Positions 1 through 7,198 of a DNA stretch of 53,221 nt are shown here, piece by piece; within the stretch, counting starts at the first letter, position 1; each line of letters begins with the position of its first letter. Origin of the DNA: Candidatus Omnitrophota bacterium (lineage in GTDB: Bacteria; Omnitrophota; Gorgyraeia; Duberdicusellales; 4484-171). Both the position numbers and the translations under genes were made by a program. Where the stretch lies: positions 1 through 53,221 of the forward strand of contig JALOCC010000008.1 of assembly GCA_023227945.1 (NCBI GenBank), read 5' to 3'. Below the pieces are notes generated by a model. That model saw nothing but the letters and a program-made list of their open reading frames with translations. It did not search any database and was not told where the DNA came from.

Positions 1-129
1 TTGCCTAACGTAATGGTTGATGCGGCAGCCAGCTTAAATACCTACTATGCTCTTGATTGTAAAAAAATAATTTTTACCAAAGATGCATTAGAGGTAATTA
101 TGGCGAGAGTTAAGAAATGGCTGAAGTAA
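1..129 (+). CDS. rplD: 50S ribosomal protein L4, C-terminal end (partial)
   Basis: The window opens inside a reading frame that ends at a TAA at 127-129. The 42 visible residues (NVMVDAAASLNTYYALDC..., then ...[18 protein letters not shown]) match the last strand and helix of L4, which binds 23S rRNA and lines the exit tunnel. The 5' part lies outside the window. It overlaps the next gene (L23) by 13 nt and holds the position L4 always has in the S10 operon. Identification rests on the short C-terminus plus gene order. Confidence 0.9.
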   Translation: MPNVMVDAAASLNTYYALDCKKIIFTKDALEVIMARVKKWLK

Positions 130-407
130 CTAGTATTTATTCAGTTTTAAAATACCCCCTTATCAGCGAGAAAGCAAGCAAAGATGCTGCGCTTGGTAAA
201 TATGTTTTTGTAGTTGATAATAACGCAAACGTCATCGAAATAAAAAAGGCAGTTGAAAAAATATATAAAGTAAAGGTTCTTAAGATAAATACATCCGTTG
301 TTAAGGGTAAAATTAAACGGGTAAGATACAACCAGCCCGGTAGAACCAGCAACTGGAAAAAAGCTGTTATAACTTTAAAAAAAGGTTTTGAAATCAAATT
401 AGGTTAA
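117..407 (+). CDS. rplW: 50S ribosomal protein L23
   Basis: This is the exit-site protein of the large subunit, the docking point for trigger factor and signal recognition particle. The 96-residue length is normal for bacterial L23. The start [14 protein letters not shown] and the later segment [17 protein letters not shown] are typical of the family. The ATG lies inside the end of rplD, so the two are translationally coupled. It is followed by a 40-nt gap with two small hairpins before rplB. Nothing is missing or odd in the protein. Confidence 0.97.
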   Translation: MAEVTSIYSVLKYPLISEKASKDAALGKYVFVVDNNANVIEIKKAVEKIYKVKVLKINTSVVKGKIKRVRYNQPGRTSNWKKAVITLKKGFEIKLG

Positions 408-408
408 T

Positions 409-439
409 CCCCTTACGGGGACGTCGCCCCAGGAGGGGC
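409..439 (+). promoter_or_regulatory. Twin hairpins enclosing the rplB Shine-Dalgarno
   Basis: The gap after rplW reads CCCC-TTAC-GGGG (409-420), then GCCCC-AGGA-GGGGC (426-439). The strong SD AGGAGG at 431-436 lies in the loop and 3' stem of the second hairpin, nine to ten bases before the rplB ATG at 448. Folding would hide the SD, so translation of L2 could be controlled here. The pairing is visible; a regulatory role is inference. Confidence 0.5.
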
Positions 440-447
440 TTAAGATT

Positions 448-1281
448 ATGGGAATTAAAACTTTTAAGCCAATAACTCAAACGCAGAGATTCAAAACTAA
501 TGCTGATTTCTCCGAGATAACAAAGTCAACACCGGAGAAGTCGCTGACAAAAAGCCTTCACAAAACAGGCGGCAGAAATAATAGAGGGCGTATTACTACG
601 CGTCATATCGGCGGCGGCCATAAGCAAAAATACAGAATAATAGATTTTAAACGCGATAAATTTGATATTGAAGCGCAAGTCGTGGCAGTAGAATATGATC
701 CGAATAGAAGCGCCCGCATTGCTTTGCTTGAATATCCCGACAAAGAAAAAAGATATATTATTTGGCCTGATAAACTTAATGTGGGCGATAAAGTTACAAG
801 TGCGCTAGATTCCCAGGTTGACATAAAGCCCGGCAACTGTATGAAGTTAAAATATATGCCGCTGGGAACGCTAATACACAATATTGAATTAATTCCCGGT
901 AGAGGCGCTGTTTTAGTAAGAAGCGCAGGCAGCTGGGGCCAGGTTATGGCAAAAGACAAAGGCATGATTCAGCTGCAGATGCCATCAGGAGAAATTCGTT
1001 TGGTTAGTGAAGATTGTCGTGGGACAGTCGGCCAAATCGGGCTTATTGAGCACTCAAGTTTTATTTCCGGAAAAGCCGGCAGGACCCGTTGGCTTGGCAG
1101 GCGTCCAACAGTAAGGGGTGCTGCTATGAATCCGATAGACCATCCGCATGGCGGCGGTGAAGGTAAAGCTGGCCAGGGTAACCCGCATCCTGTTACCCCT
1201 TGGGGGAAACCAACAAAGGGCGGAAAAACAAGGCAACCTAAAAAAATGAGTAACAAGTTTATCATTAAGAGGAGAAAATAA
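448..1281 (+). CDS. rplB: 50S ribosomal protein L2
   Basis: L2 is the 23S rRNA-binding core protein near the peptidyl-transferase centre. The 277-residue length is standard (273-277). The N-terminal OB-like domain carries [19 protein letters not shown]. The C-terminal domain has the diagnostic [18 protein letters not shown] around residues 222-239, including the histidine implicated in peptidyl transfer. The ATG is preceded by AGGAGG inside a small hairpin. rpsS follows three bases after the stop, so the genes share one transcript. Confidence 0.99.
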   Translation: MGIKTFKPITQTQRFKTNADFSEITKSTPEKSLTKSLHKTGGRNNRGRITTRHIGGGHKQKYRIIDFKRDKFDIEAQVVAVEYDPNRSARIALLEYPDKEKRYIIWPDKLNVGDKVTSALDSQVDIKPGNCMKLKYMPLGTLIHNIELIPGRGAVLVRSAGSWGQVMAKDKGMIQLQMPSGEIRLVSEDCRGTVGQIGLIEHSSFISGKAGRTRWLGRRPTVRGAAMNPIDHPHGGGEGKAGQGNPHPVTPWGKPTKGGKTRQPKKMSNKFIIKRRK

Positions 1282-1284
1282 ACC

Positions 1285-1572
1285 ATGTCTCGTAGTTTAA
1301 CCAAAGGCCCGTTTATACAGGAAAAATTGCTTAGAAAAGTTCAGAAGGCAAGGGAGACGGGCGAAAGAAAACCGATAAAAACATGGTCAAGAGCTTCGGT
1401 GATTGCTCCGGAATTTGTCGGGCTAACTTTTGCGGTTCATGATGGGAAAAAGCATGTCCCTGTTTTTATAACGGAGTCTATGGTAGGGCATAGGTTGGGA
1501 GAGTTTGCACTGACGCGAATTTTCCGTCAGCATGGTGGTGTAAAATCAAAGAAAGCAGTAGAAAAGACATAA
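1285..1572 (+). CDS. rpsS: 30S ribosomal protein S19
   Basis: S19 sits in the head of the small subunit and contacts S13 and the tRNAs. The 95 residues begin [16 protein letters not shown] and include [40 protein letters not shown], the family signature. It starts three bases after rplB and is followed three bases later by rplV, the conserved S10-operon order. SD-like GAGGAG lies at the end of rplB. Length and residues are ordinary. Confidence 0.98.
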   Translation: MSRSLTKGPFIQEKLLRKVQKARETGERKPIKTWSRASVIAPEFVGLTFAVHDGKKHVPVFITESMVGHRLGEFALTRIFRQHGGVKSKKAVEKT

Positions 1573-1575
1573 AAC

Positions 1576-1935
1576 ATGATTAGCAGAGCAGAAGCAAAAT
1601 ACGTAAGAATTTCACCTTTTAAGGCGCGAATGGCAATCCGGCTGATAAAAGGTTTAAATGCCAAAAAAGCAGAAAGCATTCTTGAGGTGTTAAACCAGAA
1701 AAGTGCTTTTTTACTTAAGAAAGTTTTAAAATCGGCAATTGCGAATGCTAAGAATAAAGGTTATGAAGAAGATAAGCTTTTTATTTCAAAGGTTGTTGCC
1801 AATCCTGGGCCGACTCTTAAGCGTTTTCGTGCCGCTACTTTTGGAAGAGCAGGAGCAATAATTAAAAGAACTTCGCACCTGTTGGTTGAATTGGATACGC
1901 CGGAAAAAATAATCGAGAAGGCAAAGATAAAATAA
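1576..1935 (+). CDS. rplV: 50S ribosomal protein L22
   Basis: L22 binds all 23S domains and its beta-hairpin lines the exit tunnel. The protein has 119 residues. The globular N-terminus (EAKYVRISPFKARMAIRLIKGLNAKKAESILEVL) and the hairpin region around residues 80-105 (NPGPTLKRFRAATFGRAGAIIKRTSHLLVEL) are recognisable. The tunnel-tip sequence FGRAGAIIKR replaces the more usual RGRA-type tip, a modest variation. The gene is tightly packed between rpsS and rpsC. Confidence 0.97.
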   Translation: MISRAEAKYVRISPFKARMAIRLIKGLNAKKAESILEVLNQKSAFLLKKVLKSAIANAKNKGYEEDKLFISKVVANPGPTLKRFRAATFGRAGAIIKRTSHLLVELDTPEKIIEKAKIK

Positions 1936-1947
1936 TTAAAGGAGATT

Positions 1948-2625
1948 ATGGGTCAAAAAGTTCATCCGTATATTTTAAGGATAGGGTTTGGAAAAGATTG
2001 GCTCTCTCGCTGGATTTCGCTGCGAAGAACTGAATACGCCCAATTTCTGGAGGAAGATGTACGCATACGTGAATTGATAAAAAAGAGTTATCAGATGGGC
2101 TCAATTGCAGCTATAGTTATCGAGCGCATTTCTCCTACTTTGATACGGATAAAAATAAGGACATCCCGGCCCGGTGTGATTATAGGCAGACGCGGCCAGG
2201 ACATCGAAAGAGTTAAGTCGGAAATAGGTAAGCTCGCTAAAAAGGAAGTAATCGTAGATGTTGAAGAAGTAACAGAGCCGGCTTTGGAAGCGCAACTCGT
2301 AGCTGAGCTTATTGCATTTCAAATGACAAAAAGAGTAAATTTCAGGCGGGCAATGAAAAAAGCCATAAGCCAGGCGCTTGGTTTAGGATGTGAAGGAATA
2401 AAGATAAAATGTTCAGGCAGGCTTGAGGGGGCTGAAATTGCGAGAAACGAAATCTATCGATACGGTAAAGTTCCGCTTCAAACATTTAGAGCAGATATAG
2501 ATTACGGTTTTGGCGTAGCAAGAACAACTTATGGTACCAACGGAGTAAAGGTTTGGATATATAAAGGTGAAAAGCCCTTGGGTAGTTACATGATAAAAGA
2601 AGAGGTAGCGGAGGGCAGGTCTTAA
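1948..2625 (+). CDS. rpsC: 30S ribosomal protein S3
   Basis: S3 lies at the mRNA entry site and has helicase activity together with S4 and S5. The 225-residue protein starts MGQKVHPYILRIGF. It has the KH RNA-binding domain with RPGVIIGRRGQDIERV around residues 75-90 (the GxxG loop is GRRG). The C-terminal S3 domain ends in GRLEGAEIARNEIYRYGKVPLQTFRADIDYG. A good SD (AAAGGAG) precedes the ATG. The next gene starts one base after the stop. Confidence 0.98.
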   Translation: MGQKVHPYILRIGFGKDWLSRWISLRRTEYAQFLEEDVRIRELIKKSYQMGSIAAIVIERISPTLIRIKIRTSRPGVIIGRRGQDIERVKSEIGKLAKKEVIVDVEEVTEPALEAQLVAELIAFQMTKRVNFRRAMKKAISQALGLGCEGIKIKCSGRLEGAEIARNEIYRYGKVPLQTFRADIDYGFGVARTTYGTNGVKVWIYKGEKPLGSYMIKEEVAEGRS

Positions 2626-2626
2626 T

Positions 2627-3037
2627 ATGTTATTTCCGGCAAGAGTAAAATATAGAAAGTCTCAGAGAGGCAAACGCCGCGGCCTGGCAGTAAGGGGCTC
2701 GACGGTTTCTTTCGGAGAATATGGAATAAAAGCGCTTGAATGTGCATGGCTTAAAAGCAGCCAGCTTGAGAGTGCAAGGATTATTTTAAGCAGGCGGATT
2801 CATCGTGGCGGAAAACTTTGGATAAGGGTTTTTCCGGATAAATCCATAACAAAGCATCCTGCTGAAGCAAGAATGGGTAAGGGCAAGGGAGAAGTTGATA
2901 CCTGGGTTGCGGTTATAAAACGGGGAATGCTTCTTTTTGAGATGGGAGGCATTCCCGAAGATTATGCCCGCGCGTCTTTCAGGCTAGTTGCCTATAAGTT
3001 GCCGTGCAAAACAATGTTTGTTACGAGGCGTAAATGA
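2627..3037 (+). CDS. rplP: 50S ribosomal protein L16
   Basis: L16 sits in the large subunit at the A-site and 5S rRNA region. At 136 residues it is full length. Visible signatures are RVKYRKSQRGKRRGLAVRGSTVSFGEYGIKALE at the N-terminus and AEARMGKGKGEVDTWVAVIKRG in the centre. The gene follows rpsC after one base. It is separated from rpmC by a 90-nt palindromic element instead of the usual direct junction. Confidence 0.98.
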   Translation: MLFPARVKYRKSQRGKRRGLAVRGSTVSFGEYGIKALECAWLKSSQLESARIILSRRIHRGGKLWIRVFPDKSITKHPAEARMGKGKGEVDTWVAVIKRGMLLFEMGGIPEDYARASFRLVAYKLPCKTMFVTRRK

Positions 3038-3039
3038 AT

Positions 3040-3130
3040 CCAGCCCTTCCAATGAAATGGAAGCGGCACAAATAAGGATTATTTACGCATCAATACAATA
3101 GATAGTTAAAAAATTACAAGGAAGGGCTGG
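3040..3130 (+). repeat. Palindromic insert with 11-bp terminal inverted repeats
   Basis: This fills the whole rplP-rpmC gap. CCAGCCCTTCC (3040-3050) is the exact reverse complement of GGAAGGGCTGG (3120-3130), and the right arm directly touches the rpmC ATG. A smaller inner hairpin, TTCCA...TGGAA, follows the left arm. The right arm could serve as the rpmC SD (GGAAGGG). There is no coding frame. It resembles a miniature inverted-repeat element or a processing hairpin. Confidence 0.75.
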
Positions 3131-3331
3131 ATGAAGATAAAGGACATAAGAGCATTATCAAAGGAAGAATTAAAGGAAAAAATTTCCGACCTCAGAAAAG
3201 AACTCATGGATTTTGAGTTTAAGCGTAGCGGAAACCTGGAAAAGCCGCATGTTTTTAGAGTTGCTCGTAAAACCATAGCCAGAATTCTTACGGTGCTTAA
3301 GGAGAAAGAAAATGAAACCAATAAAAGGTAA
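3131..3331 (+). CDS. rpmC: 50S ribosomal protein L29
   Basis: This small helical protein sits at the tunnel exit next to L23. Sixty-six residues begin MKIKDIRALSKEELKEKISDLRKELMDFEFKRSGNLEKPHVFRVARKTIARILTVL, a textbook L29. The last 20 nt overlap the start of rpsQ in another frame, so the pair is translationally coupled. The start codon immediately follows the inverted-repeat arm of the preceding palindrome. Confidence 0.97.
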   Translation: MKIKDIRALSKEELKEKISDLRKELMDFEFKRSGNLEKPHVFRVARKTIARILTVLKEKENETNKR

Positions 3332-3560
3332 AAGAATCCTGGAGGGCGTAGTTCTTTCGGATAAAATGCAAAAAACAATCGTAGTTACCGTAACTACAAA
3401 AATATCTCACCCTGTATATAACAGGCTGGTGATAAAGAGAAAAAAGTATAAAGTTCACGATGAAGAAAAAAAGGCAAAAACCGGCGATAGGGTAAGGATT
3501 GTCGAGTCAAGGCCGATATCAAAAGAAAAATGTTTTAAACTGCTTGAGGTTTTGAAATGA
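3312..3560 (+). CDS. rpsQ: 30S ribosomal protein S17
   Basis: S17 is a 16S rRNA-binding OB-fold protein needed for early small-subunit assembly. The 82 residues include [16 protein letters not shown] and [36 protein letters not shown], both typical. The ATG is preceded by AAGGAG inside rpmC, which supports this start. The stop overlaps the rplN ATG by four bases (ATGA). Confidence 0.97.
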   Translation: MKPIKGKRILEGVVLSDKMQKTIVVTVTTKISHPVYNRLVIKRKKYKVHDEEKKAKTGDRVRIVESRPISKEKCFKLLEVLK

Positions 3561-3922
3561 TTTACATAAAAACAAAACTGGATGTGGCTGACAATAGCGG
3601 AGCGCGTAAGGTTTCATTTATCGGGGTAATTGGCAAAAAAAATCGCCCCTTTGCATTGATAGGCGATGTAATTACGGCAAATGTGAAAGAAGCGCTTCCT
3701 AATGCCGCGATAAAAAAAGGCGAAGTTGTACGGGCTGTGGTTGTAAGGACACACCTTCCCATAAGGCGTTCTGATGGTATGTGCCTTAAGTTTGATAATA
3801 ATGCATGTGTTGTAATAGATAAACAGGGAAATCCCCGCTCAACAAGAGTATTTGGCCCGGTAGCAAGAGAGTTGAGGGATCGTTTTAGTAAGATTTTGTC
3901 TTTAGCCCCGGAAGTGGTGTGA
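3557..3922 (+). CDS. rplN: 50S ribosomal protein L14
   Basis: L14 is a universal protein at the subunit interface. Its 121 residues are near the usual 122. Recognisable parts are [79 protein letters not shown] and the C-terminal [10 protein letters not shown]. Translation is coupled to rpsQ through an ATGA overlap. A palindromic spacer of about 100 nt separates it from rplX. Confidence 0.98.
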   Translation: MIYIKTKLDVADNSGARKVSFIGVIGKKNRPFALIGDVITANVKEALPNAAIKKGEVVRAVVVRTHLPIRRSDGMCLKFDNNACVVIDKQGNPRSTRVFGPVARELRDRFSKILSLAPEVV

Positions 3923-3924
3923 AA

Positions 3925-4002
3925 ACAGATAGCAGATTGCAGATAGCAGTTAGGCAGATAATTTCATCTGGCATCTACAACCTGATAACTGCCATATGTT
4001 AT
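3925..4002 (+). repeat. Word-repeat palindrome (CAGATAGCAG family)
   Basis: The rplN-rplX gap holds a left arm made of degenerate copies of CAGATAGCAGATTGCAGAT and a right arm whose reverse complement has the same words (AGATAACATATGGCAGTTAT, GATGCCAGAT). The arms meet at AATTTC and would form an imperfect hairpin of about 75 nt. The small GA/GA mini-hairpin at 4004-4023 is joined to its 3' end. No coding capacity is seen. Confidence 0.65.
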
Positions 4003-4003
4003 C

Positions 4004-4023
4004 TAACCGAGCGAAGCGAGGTT
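4004..4023 (+). promoter_or_regulatory. GA/GA mini-hairpin module, copy 1 (rplX leader)
   Basis: TAACC-GA-GC-GAA-GC-GA-GGTT directly precedes the rplX ATG (4027). CC pairs with GG, the two GA steps face each other, and GC-GAA-GC forms a very short stem with a GAA loop. The GAGG of the 3' half is the only good SD for rplX. Related copies precede rpsM (10987) and accC (26912), and a half-copy precedes rpsD (11927). Confidence 0.7.
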
Positions 4024-4026
4024 TAA

Positions 4027-4341
4027 ATGAGTTTAGGTATAAAAAAGGGCGATAAAGTAATTATACTTTCCGGAAAAGATAGCGGTAAGAGCGGTAAGGT
4101 CCTTGAAGTTTTTAAGGATAAATCAAGATTGATAGTTGAGGGTTTAAACCTTTCAAAGAAACATATGAAAAAACGCTCTGAGGCTGATGTCGGCGGAATA
4201 AAAGAGATACCTATGCCGTTACATATTTCTAAAATAGCGTTATTTTGCACAAGCTGCAACAAACCTGTAAGATTTGGTATAAAAACATTAAAAGATAAAA
4301 ACAAAATAAGGATATGCAAAAAATGCCAACAGGAGATTTAA
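4027..4341 (+). CDS. rplX: 50S ribosomal protein L24
   Basis: L24 initiates large-subunit assembly. The 104-residue protein has an N-terminal KOW motif (KKGDKVIILSGKDSGKSGKVLEVF, residues 6-29). The C-terminal part carries two CxxC pairs (CTSC and CKKC), suggesting a zinc knot in the second half. The ATG follows the GAGG of the mini-hairpin module. The stop overlaps the 5' end of rplE. Confidence 0.97.
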   Translation: MSLGIKKGDKVIILSGKDSGKSGKVLEVFKDKSRLIVEGLNLSKKHMKKRSEADVGGIKEIPMPLHISKIALFCTSCNKPVRFGIKTLKDKNKIRICKKCQQEI

Positions 4342-4892
4342 AAGAAAAATATATTCCGCGTCTCTTAAAGGTATATCGCGAGGAGGTTATCGCCAAGATG
4401 AAGGAGAAATTTGGCTATAAGAACAGTTTAGCAGTACCTAAGTTGTCAAAGATTGTTATTAACATGGGTGTTGGCGCAGCTATTACCGACCCAAAACTTA
4501 CAGAAAAAGCCGCAGAAGAACTTGCTATAATCGGAGGCCAAAAGGCAAAAATCTGCCGTTCGCGCAAACCCATATCGAATTTTAAGCTAAAAAAAGGCGT
4601 GCCCGTTGGTTGTTGCGTTACCTTACGCCGTTATCGTATGTATGAATTCCTGGATAGGTTCGTAACTGTTGCCGCTCCACGAATACGCGATTTTAGAGGG
4701 CTATCTCCAAGCTCATTTGATGGCAGCGGCAGCTACACTTTCGGCCTTACAGAACAAAACGTGTTTGCAGAACTCGAACCTGACAAAATCACACGTGCTC
4801 AGGGTATGAACATAACAATTAACACAAGCGCAAAAACAGACAAAGAAGCAAAAGAATTGCTTAGCTTGTTAGGTTTCCCTTTCAGGCGATAA
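4323..4892 (+). CDS. rplE: 50S ribosomal protein L5
   Basis: L5 binds 5S rRNA in the central protuberance. Its 189 residues include KIVINMGVGAAITDPK, RSRKPISNFKLKKGVPVGCCVTLR, PRIRDFRGLSPSSFDGSGSYTFGLTEQNVF and the C-terminal KEAKELLSLLGFPFR. An in-frame ATG exists nine bases upstream (4314), but AAGGA is only about two bases from it and about 11 from the ATG at 4323, so I take the latter. It overlaps rplX by 19 nt. Confidence 0.96.
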   Translation: MPTGDLKEKYIPRLLKVYREEVIAKMKEKFGYKNSLAVPKLSKIVINMGVGAAITDPKLTEKAAEELAIIGGQKAKICRSRKPISNFKLKKGVPVGCCVTLRRYRMYEFLDRFVTVAAPRIRDFRGLSPSSFDGSGSYTFGLTEQNVFAELEPDKITRAQGMNITINTSAKTDKEAKELLSLLGFPFRR

Positions 4893-4896
4893 AAGA

Positions 4897-4985
4897 ATAG
4901 AAGCGGATAGCCGCGGATTTAAACGCGGATAACCGCAATGACAGTGCGTAAATCCGCGTAAATATCCGCGGTAATCCGCATCTAT
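4897..4985 (+). repeat. GCGGAT word palindrome, copy 1
   Basis: The rplE-rpsN gap contains ATAGAAGCGGATAGCCGCGG with further GCGGAT words, followed by a right arm that is nearly the reverse complement (TAAATCCGCG, ATATCCGCGG, ATCCGCATCTAT). The whole is an imperfect hairpin of about 89 nt. A close relative lies before adk at 8996-9088. SD-like GGAG follows before the rpsN ATG. No reading frame is seen. Confidence 0.75.
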
Positions 4986-5001
4986 AGAATAGGAGTTAAA
5001 A

Positions 5002-5196
5002 ATGGCGACAACTGCAAAAATTGAAAAATGGAAAAAAGAAAAAATAAAACCAAAGTTTTCAACCCGCTACAGAAACCGTTGCCGGTTATGCGGCAGGCCT
5101 CGCGGTTACATAAGGGATTTTGAACTTTGCCGTATTTGTTTCAGGCAACTTGCCTGGCAGGGGGTTATCCCCGGTTTAAAAAAGGCGAGTTGGTAA
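5002..5196 (+). CDS. rpsN: 30S ribosomal protein S14, zinc-binding type
   Basis: S14 is the late-assembling protein of the small-subunit head. The 64-residue protein is the short type Z form. Two CxxC pairs (CRLC near residue 29 and CRIC near residue 45) bind zinc, and the ending [17 protein letters not shown] is characteristic. The start follows a GCGGAT palindrome with SD AGGAG. A CACAGAT palindrome separates it from rpsH. Confidence 0.97.
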   Translation: MATTAKIEKWKKEKIKPKFSTRYRNRCRLCGRPRGYIRDFELCRICFRQLAWQGVIPGLKKASW

Positions 5197-5197
5197 T

Positions 5198-5310
5198 ACA
5201 CAGATGATCACGGATAAAAAATTACAGATAGCCAGAAATGAGAAGTCACAGATGACCACAGATAAAAATCATCTGCGATCATCCGTTTCAAAATCTACGC
5301 TAATCTGTGT
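5198..5310 (+). repeat. CACAGAT word palindrome, copy 1
   Basis: The rpsN-rpsH gap begins ACACAGAT (5198) and ends ATCTGTGT (5310), an exact inverted pair. Between them lie degenerate words of the type CACAGATGATCACGGAT and, on the right arm, their complements (ATCATCTGCGATCATCCG, CTACGCTAATCTG). The same word family recurs before rpmJ (10694-10780). The rpsH SD (AAGGAGA) comes just after the palindrome. Confidence 0.75.
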
Positions 5311-5325
5311 ATATAAGGAGACATA

Positions 5326-5721
5326 ATGAGTAGAACAGATTTAATAGCGGATGCATTTACGATTATCAGGAATGCCGTAAAGGTAAAAAAGGAAGACACT
5401 TTGATACCTTACTCCAAAGTGCTTTTAAAAATTTGTGAAATTCTTAAAAGAGAAGGCTATGTGGAAAACTTTAAAGAAGTAGACTTGGAGAATTTCAAAA
5501 ATATAAAAGTATACTTAAAATATGACGGTAAAAAGAGCGTGCTTAGCGAAATTAAAAAAATATCGAAGCCGGGAAGAAGGATTTATGTCAAAAAAGAAAG
5601 AATTCCGTCGGTTTTACGCGGTTACGGTATTGCCCTTATCTCTACATCCGCTAATATACTTACCGACAAAGAAGCCAAGGCCAAGGGTATCGGTGGAGAA
5701 TATATAGGTAAGATTTGGTAA
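5326..5721 (+). CDS. rpsH: 30S ribosomal protein S8
   Basis: S8 is a primary 16S rRNA binder and, in E. coli, the autogenous repressor of the spc operon. The 131-residue protein has the N-terminal DLIADAFTIIRNAVKVKKEDTLIPYSKVL and the C-terminal KKERIPSVLRGYGIALISTSANILTDKEAKAKGIGGEYIGKIW, in which the Ser-Thr-Ser-rich STSAN segment is the RNA-contact signature. SD AAGGAG lies eight bases before the ATG. Confidence 0.97.
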   Translation: MSRTDLIADAFTIIRNAVKVKKEDTLIPYSKVLLKICEILKREGYVENFKEVDLENFKNIKVYLKYDGKKSVLSEIKKISKPGRRIYVKKERIPSVLRGYGIALISTSANILTDKEAKAKGIGGEYIGKIW

Positions 5722-5736
5722 ATAACAATAAATAAT

Positions 5737-6276
5737 ATGTCAAGAATAGGAAAACAACCAGTTCAGTTGCCCAAAGGAGTTAAGGCAAGTTTTGCTAGCG
5801 GCAGCTTGCTAATAGAAGGCGTAAAAGGAAAATTAAGCTTGAATATTCCTAAGGGGGTAACTTTGGAGCTTTCTAGCGATAAGGTGATAGTTAAAAGAGA
5901 AAGCGAGGAAAAACAGATACGAAGTTCGCATGGTACGATAAGAGCCATAATTAATAATATGGTAAAAGGTGTTGTCGATGGCTACAAAAAAGAGCTTGAT
6001 ATAGTCGGCACAGGTTATAAAGCTATGATTAAGGGAACGAATTTAGTTTTGGTTATGGGGTTTTCGCATCCGGTTGAGATACCTGTTTCGAAAGATTTGA
6101 AAGTTACCGTTCCCAACCCGAACCGCGTTATAGTTGAAGGCGCGGATAGGCAAAAACTAGGCCAATTCGCAGCAGTGTTACGTAAAATTTACCCGCCTGA
6201 GCCCTATAAAGGCAAAGGTATCAGATACGTGGGCGAGGAAGTAAAGAAAAAATTAGGAAAAGCTTTAGCTAAATAA
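5737..6276 (+). CDS. rplF: 50S ribosomal protein L6
   Basis: L6 lies near the factor-binding site of the large subunit. The 179 residues comprise two related domains. The start MSRIGKQPVQLPKGV and the C-terminal signature ADRQKLGQFAAVLRKIYPPEPYKGKGIRYVGEEVKKKLGKA are diagnostic. It follows rpsH by 15 nt. Two hairpins after the stop (6273-6324) separate it from rplR. Confidence 0.98.
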   Translation: MSRIGKQPVQLPKGVKASFASGSLLIEGVKGKLSLNIPKGVTLELSSDKVIVKRESEEKQIRSSHGTIRAIINNMVKGVVDGYKKELDIVGTGYKAMIKGTNLVLVMGFSHPVEIPVSKDLKVTVPNPNRVIVEGADRQKLGQFAAVLRKIYPPEPYKGKGIRYVGEEVKKKLGKALAK

Positions 6277-6324
6277 GCAGCCGGGAACAGGCTGCTTATC
6301 CTGAAGCCCGAAGGGCTGAAGGAT
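6273..6324 (+). promoter_or_regulatory. Two hairpins between rplF and rplR, one with GA/GA and a GAA loop
   Basis: ATAAGCAGCC (6273-6282) pairs with GGCTGCTTAT (6290-6299), including the rplF stop codon. It is followed by ATCCT-GA-AGCCC-GAA-GGGCT-GA-AGGAT (6298-6324), a 27-nt perfect nested hairpin with facing GA steps and a GAA triloop. No U-tract follows, so neither looks like a terminator. The second has the same architecture as the mini-hairpin modules. Confidence 0.7.
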
Positions 6325-6360
6325 CTTAATTAACACAATCAAGGTTTAAAGGAAAGTAAA

Positions 6361-6714
6361 ATGAAATTACCGCAAAGAGAAAGAAGGCATGAAAGGGTAA
6401 CCAGGAAAGTACAAGGAACTGCTGTTAAGCCCAGGCTGGTTGTTTTTCGCAGCAAGAAGCATATTTATGCGCAGCTGGTAAAAGACGATGCCAGTACGGT
6501 AATTGCCGGTTGTTCCACTTTAAGCAAAGAATTCAAAGCTAAGAATATGAAAAGCGGAAATAAAGAAGCGGCCAAAGAAATAGGTAAGCTTATAGCTGCC
6601 AAAGCCACATCGCTTGGCATAAAAGAGGTTTGTTTTGATAGGGCAGGATACAAGTATCACGGAAGAGTGCAGGCTCTATCGGACGGAGCAAGAGAAGGAG
6701 GGTTGAAATTTTGA
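6361..6714 (+). CDS. rplR: 50S ribosomal protein L18
   Basis: L18 binds 5S rRNA together with L5. The 117 residues include [47 protein letters not shown] and the C-terminal [28 protein letters not shown], all typical. The ATG follows AAAGGAAAG. Its stop overlaps the TTG start of rpsE by four bases. Confidence 0.98.
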   Translation: MKLPQRERRHERVTRKVQGTAVKPRLVVFRSKKHIYAQLVKDDASTVIAGCSTLSKEFKAKNMKSGNKEAAKEIGKLIAAKATSLGIKEVCFDRAGYKYHGRVQALSDGAREGGLKF

Positions 6715-7196
6715 GCGGCACAAATTTCACAAAACAAACAGAAGTCCAAACCGAACCCAGGGAAAAAGTTTTTGTTGAAAAAGTTATTTTTATAAATAGG
6801 GTAACTAAAGTAACTAAGGGCGGAAAAAATTTAGGCTTTTCAGCGTTGGTTGTAGTAGGAGATACAGACGGCTCAGTAGGCTTTGCTCTAGGCAAAGCAA
6901 ACGAGGTAGCCGAAGCCATAAAGAAAGGAATTAAAAAAGCCAAGAAAAGTTTGGTAGTCATAAATAAAAAGGATACAACAATACCTCATGAGGTTTATGG
7001 TGAATTCGGGGCTGTCCGGATACTTCTTAAGCCGGCATCAAAAGGAACGGGCGTTATAGCCTCATCGACAATACGTGCCATATGTGACTGTTCAGGCATC
7101 AAGGATATATTGACTAAGATTTTAAAAAAATCCACAAATCCGATAAACGTGGTTAAGGCTACATTTATGGGATTAAACCAGTTAAAGAAGGCATAG
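6711..7196 (+). CDS. rpsE: 30S ribosomal protein S5
   Basis: S5 is a decoding-fidelity protein of the small subunit. It has an N-terminal dsRNA-binding fold ([29 protein letters not shown]) and a C-terminal domain ([48 protein letters not shown]); total 161 residues. The start is TTG at 6711, eight bases after GGAGGG and overlapping the rplR stop. No closer ATG exists before the conserved part. The next gene is rplO two bases later, so rpmD is absent. Confidence 0.97.
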   Translation: MSGTNFTKQTEVQTEPREKVFVEKVIFINRVTKVTKGGKNLGFSALVVVGDTDGSVGFALGKANEVAEAIKKGIKKAKKSLVVINKKDTTIPHEVYGEFGAVRILLKPASKGTGVIASSTIRAICDCSGIKDILTKILKKSTNPINVVKATFMGLNQLKKA

Positions 7197-7198
7197 CT

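Noticed and set aside
603..1304. Long minus-strand frames opposite rplB
   Set aside because: They mirror the codon structure of L2, have no SD and no recognisable protein; shadows of a certain gene.
5198..5310. CRISPR-like spacing of CACAGAT words
   Set aside because: Repeats are short, degenerate and inverted across the gap, with no unique spacers of constant length and no cas genes.
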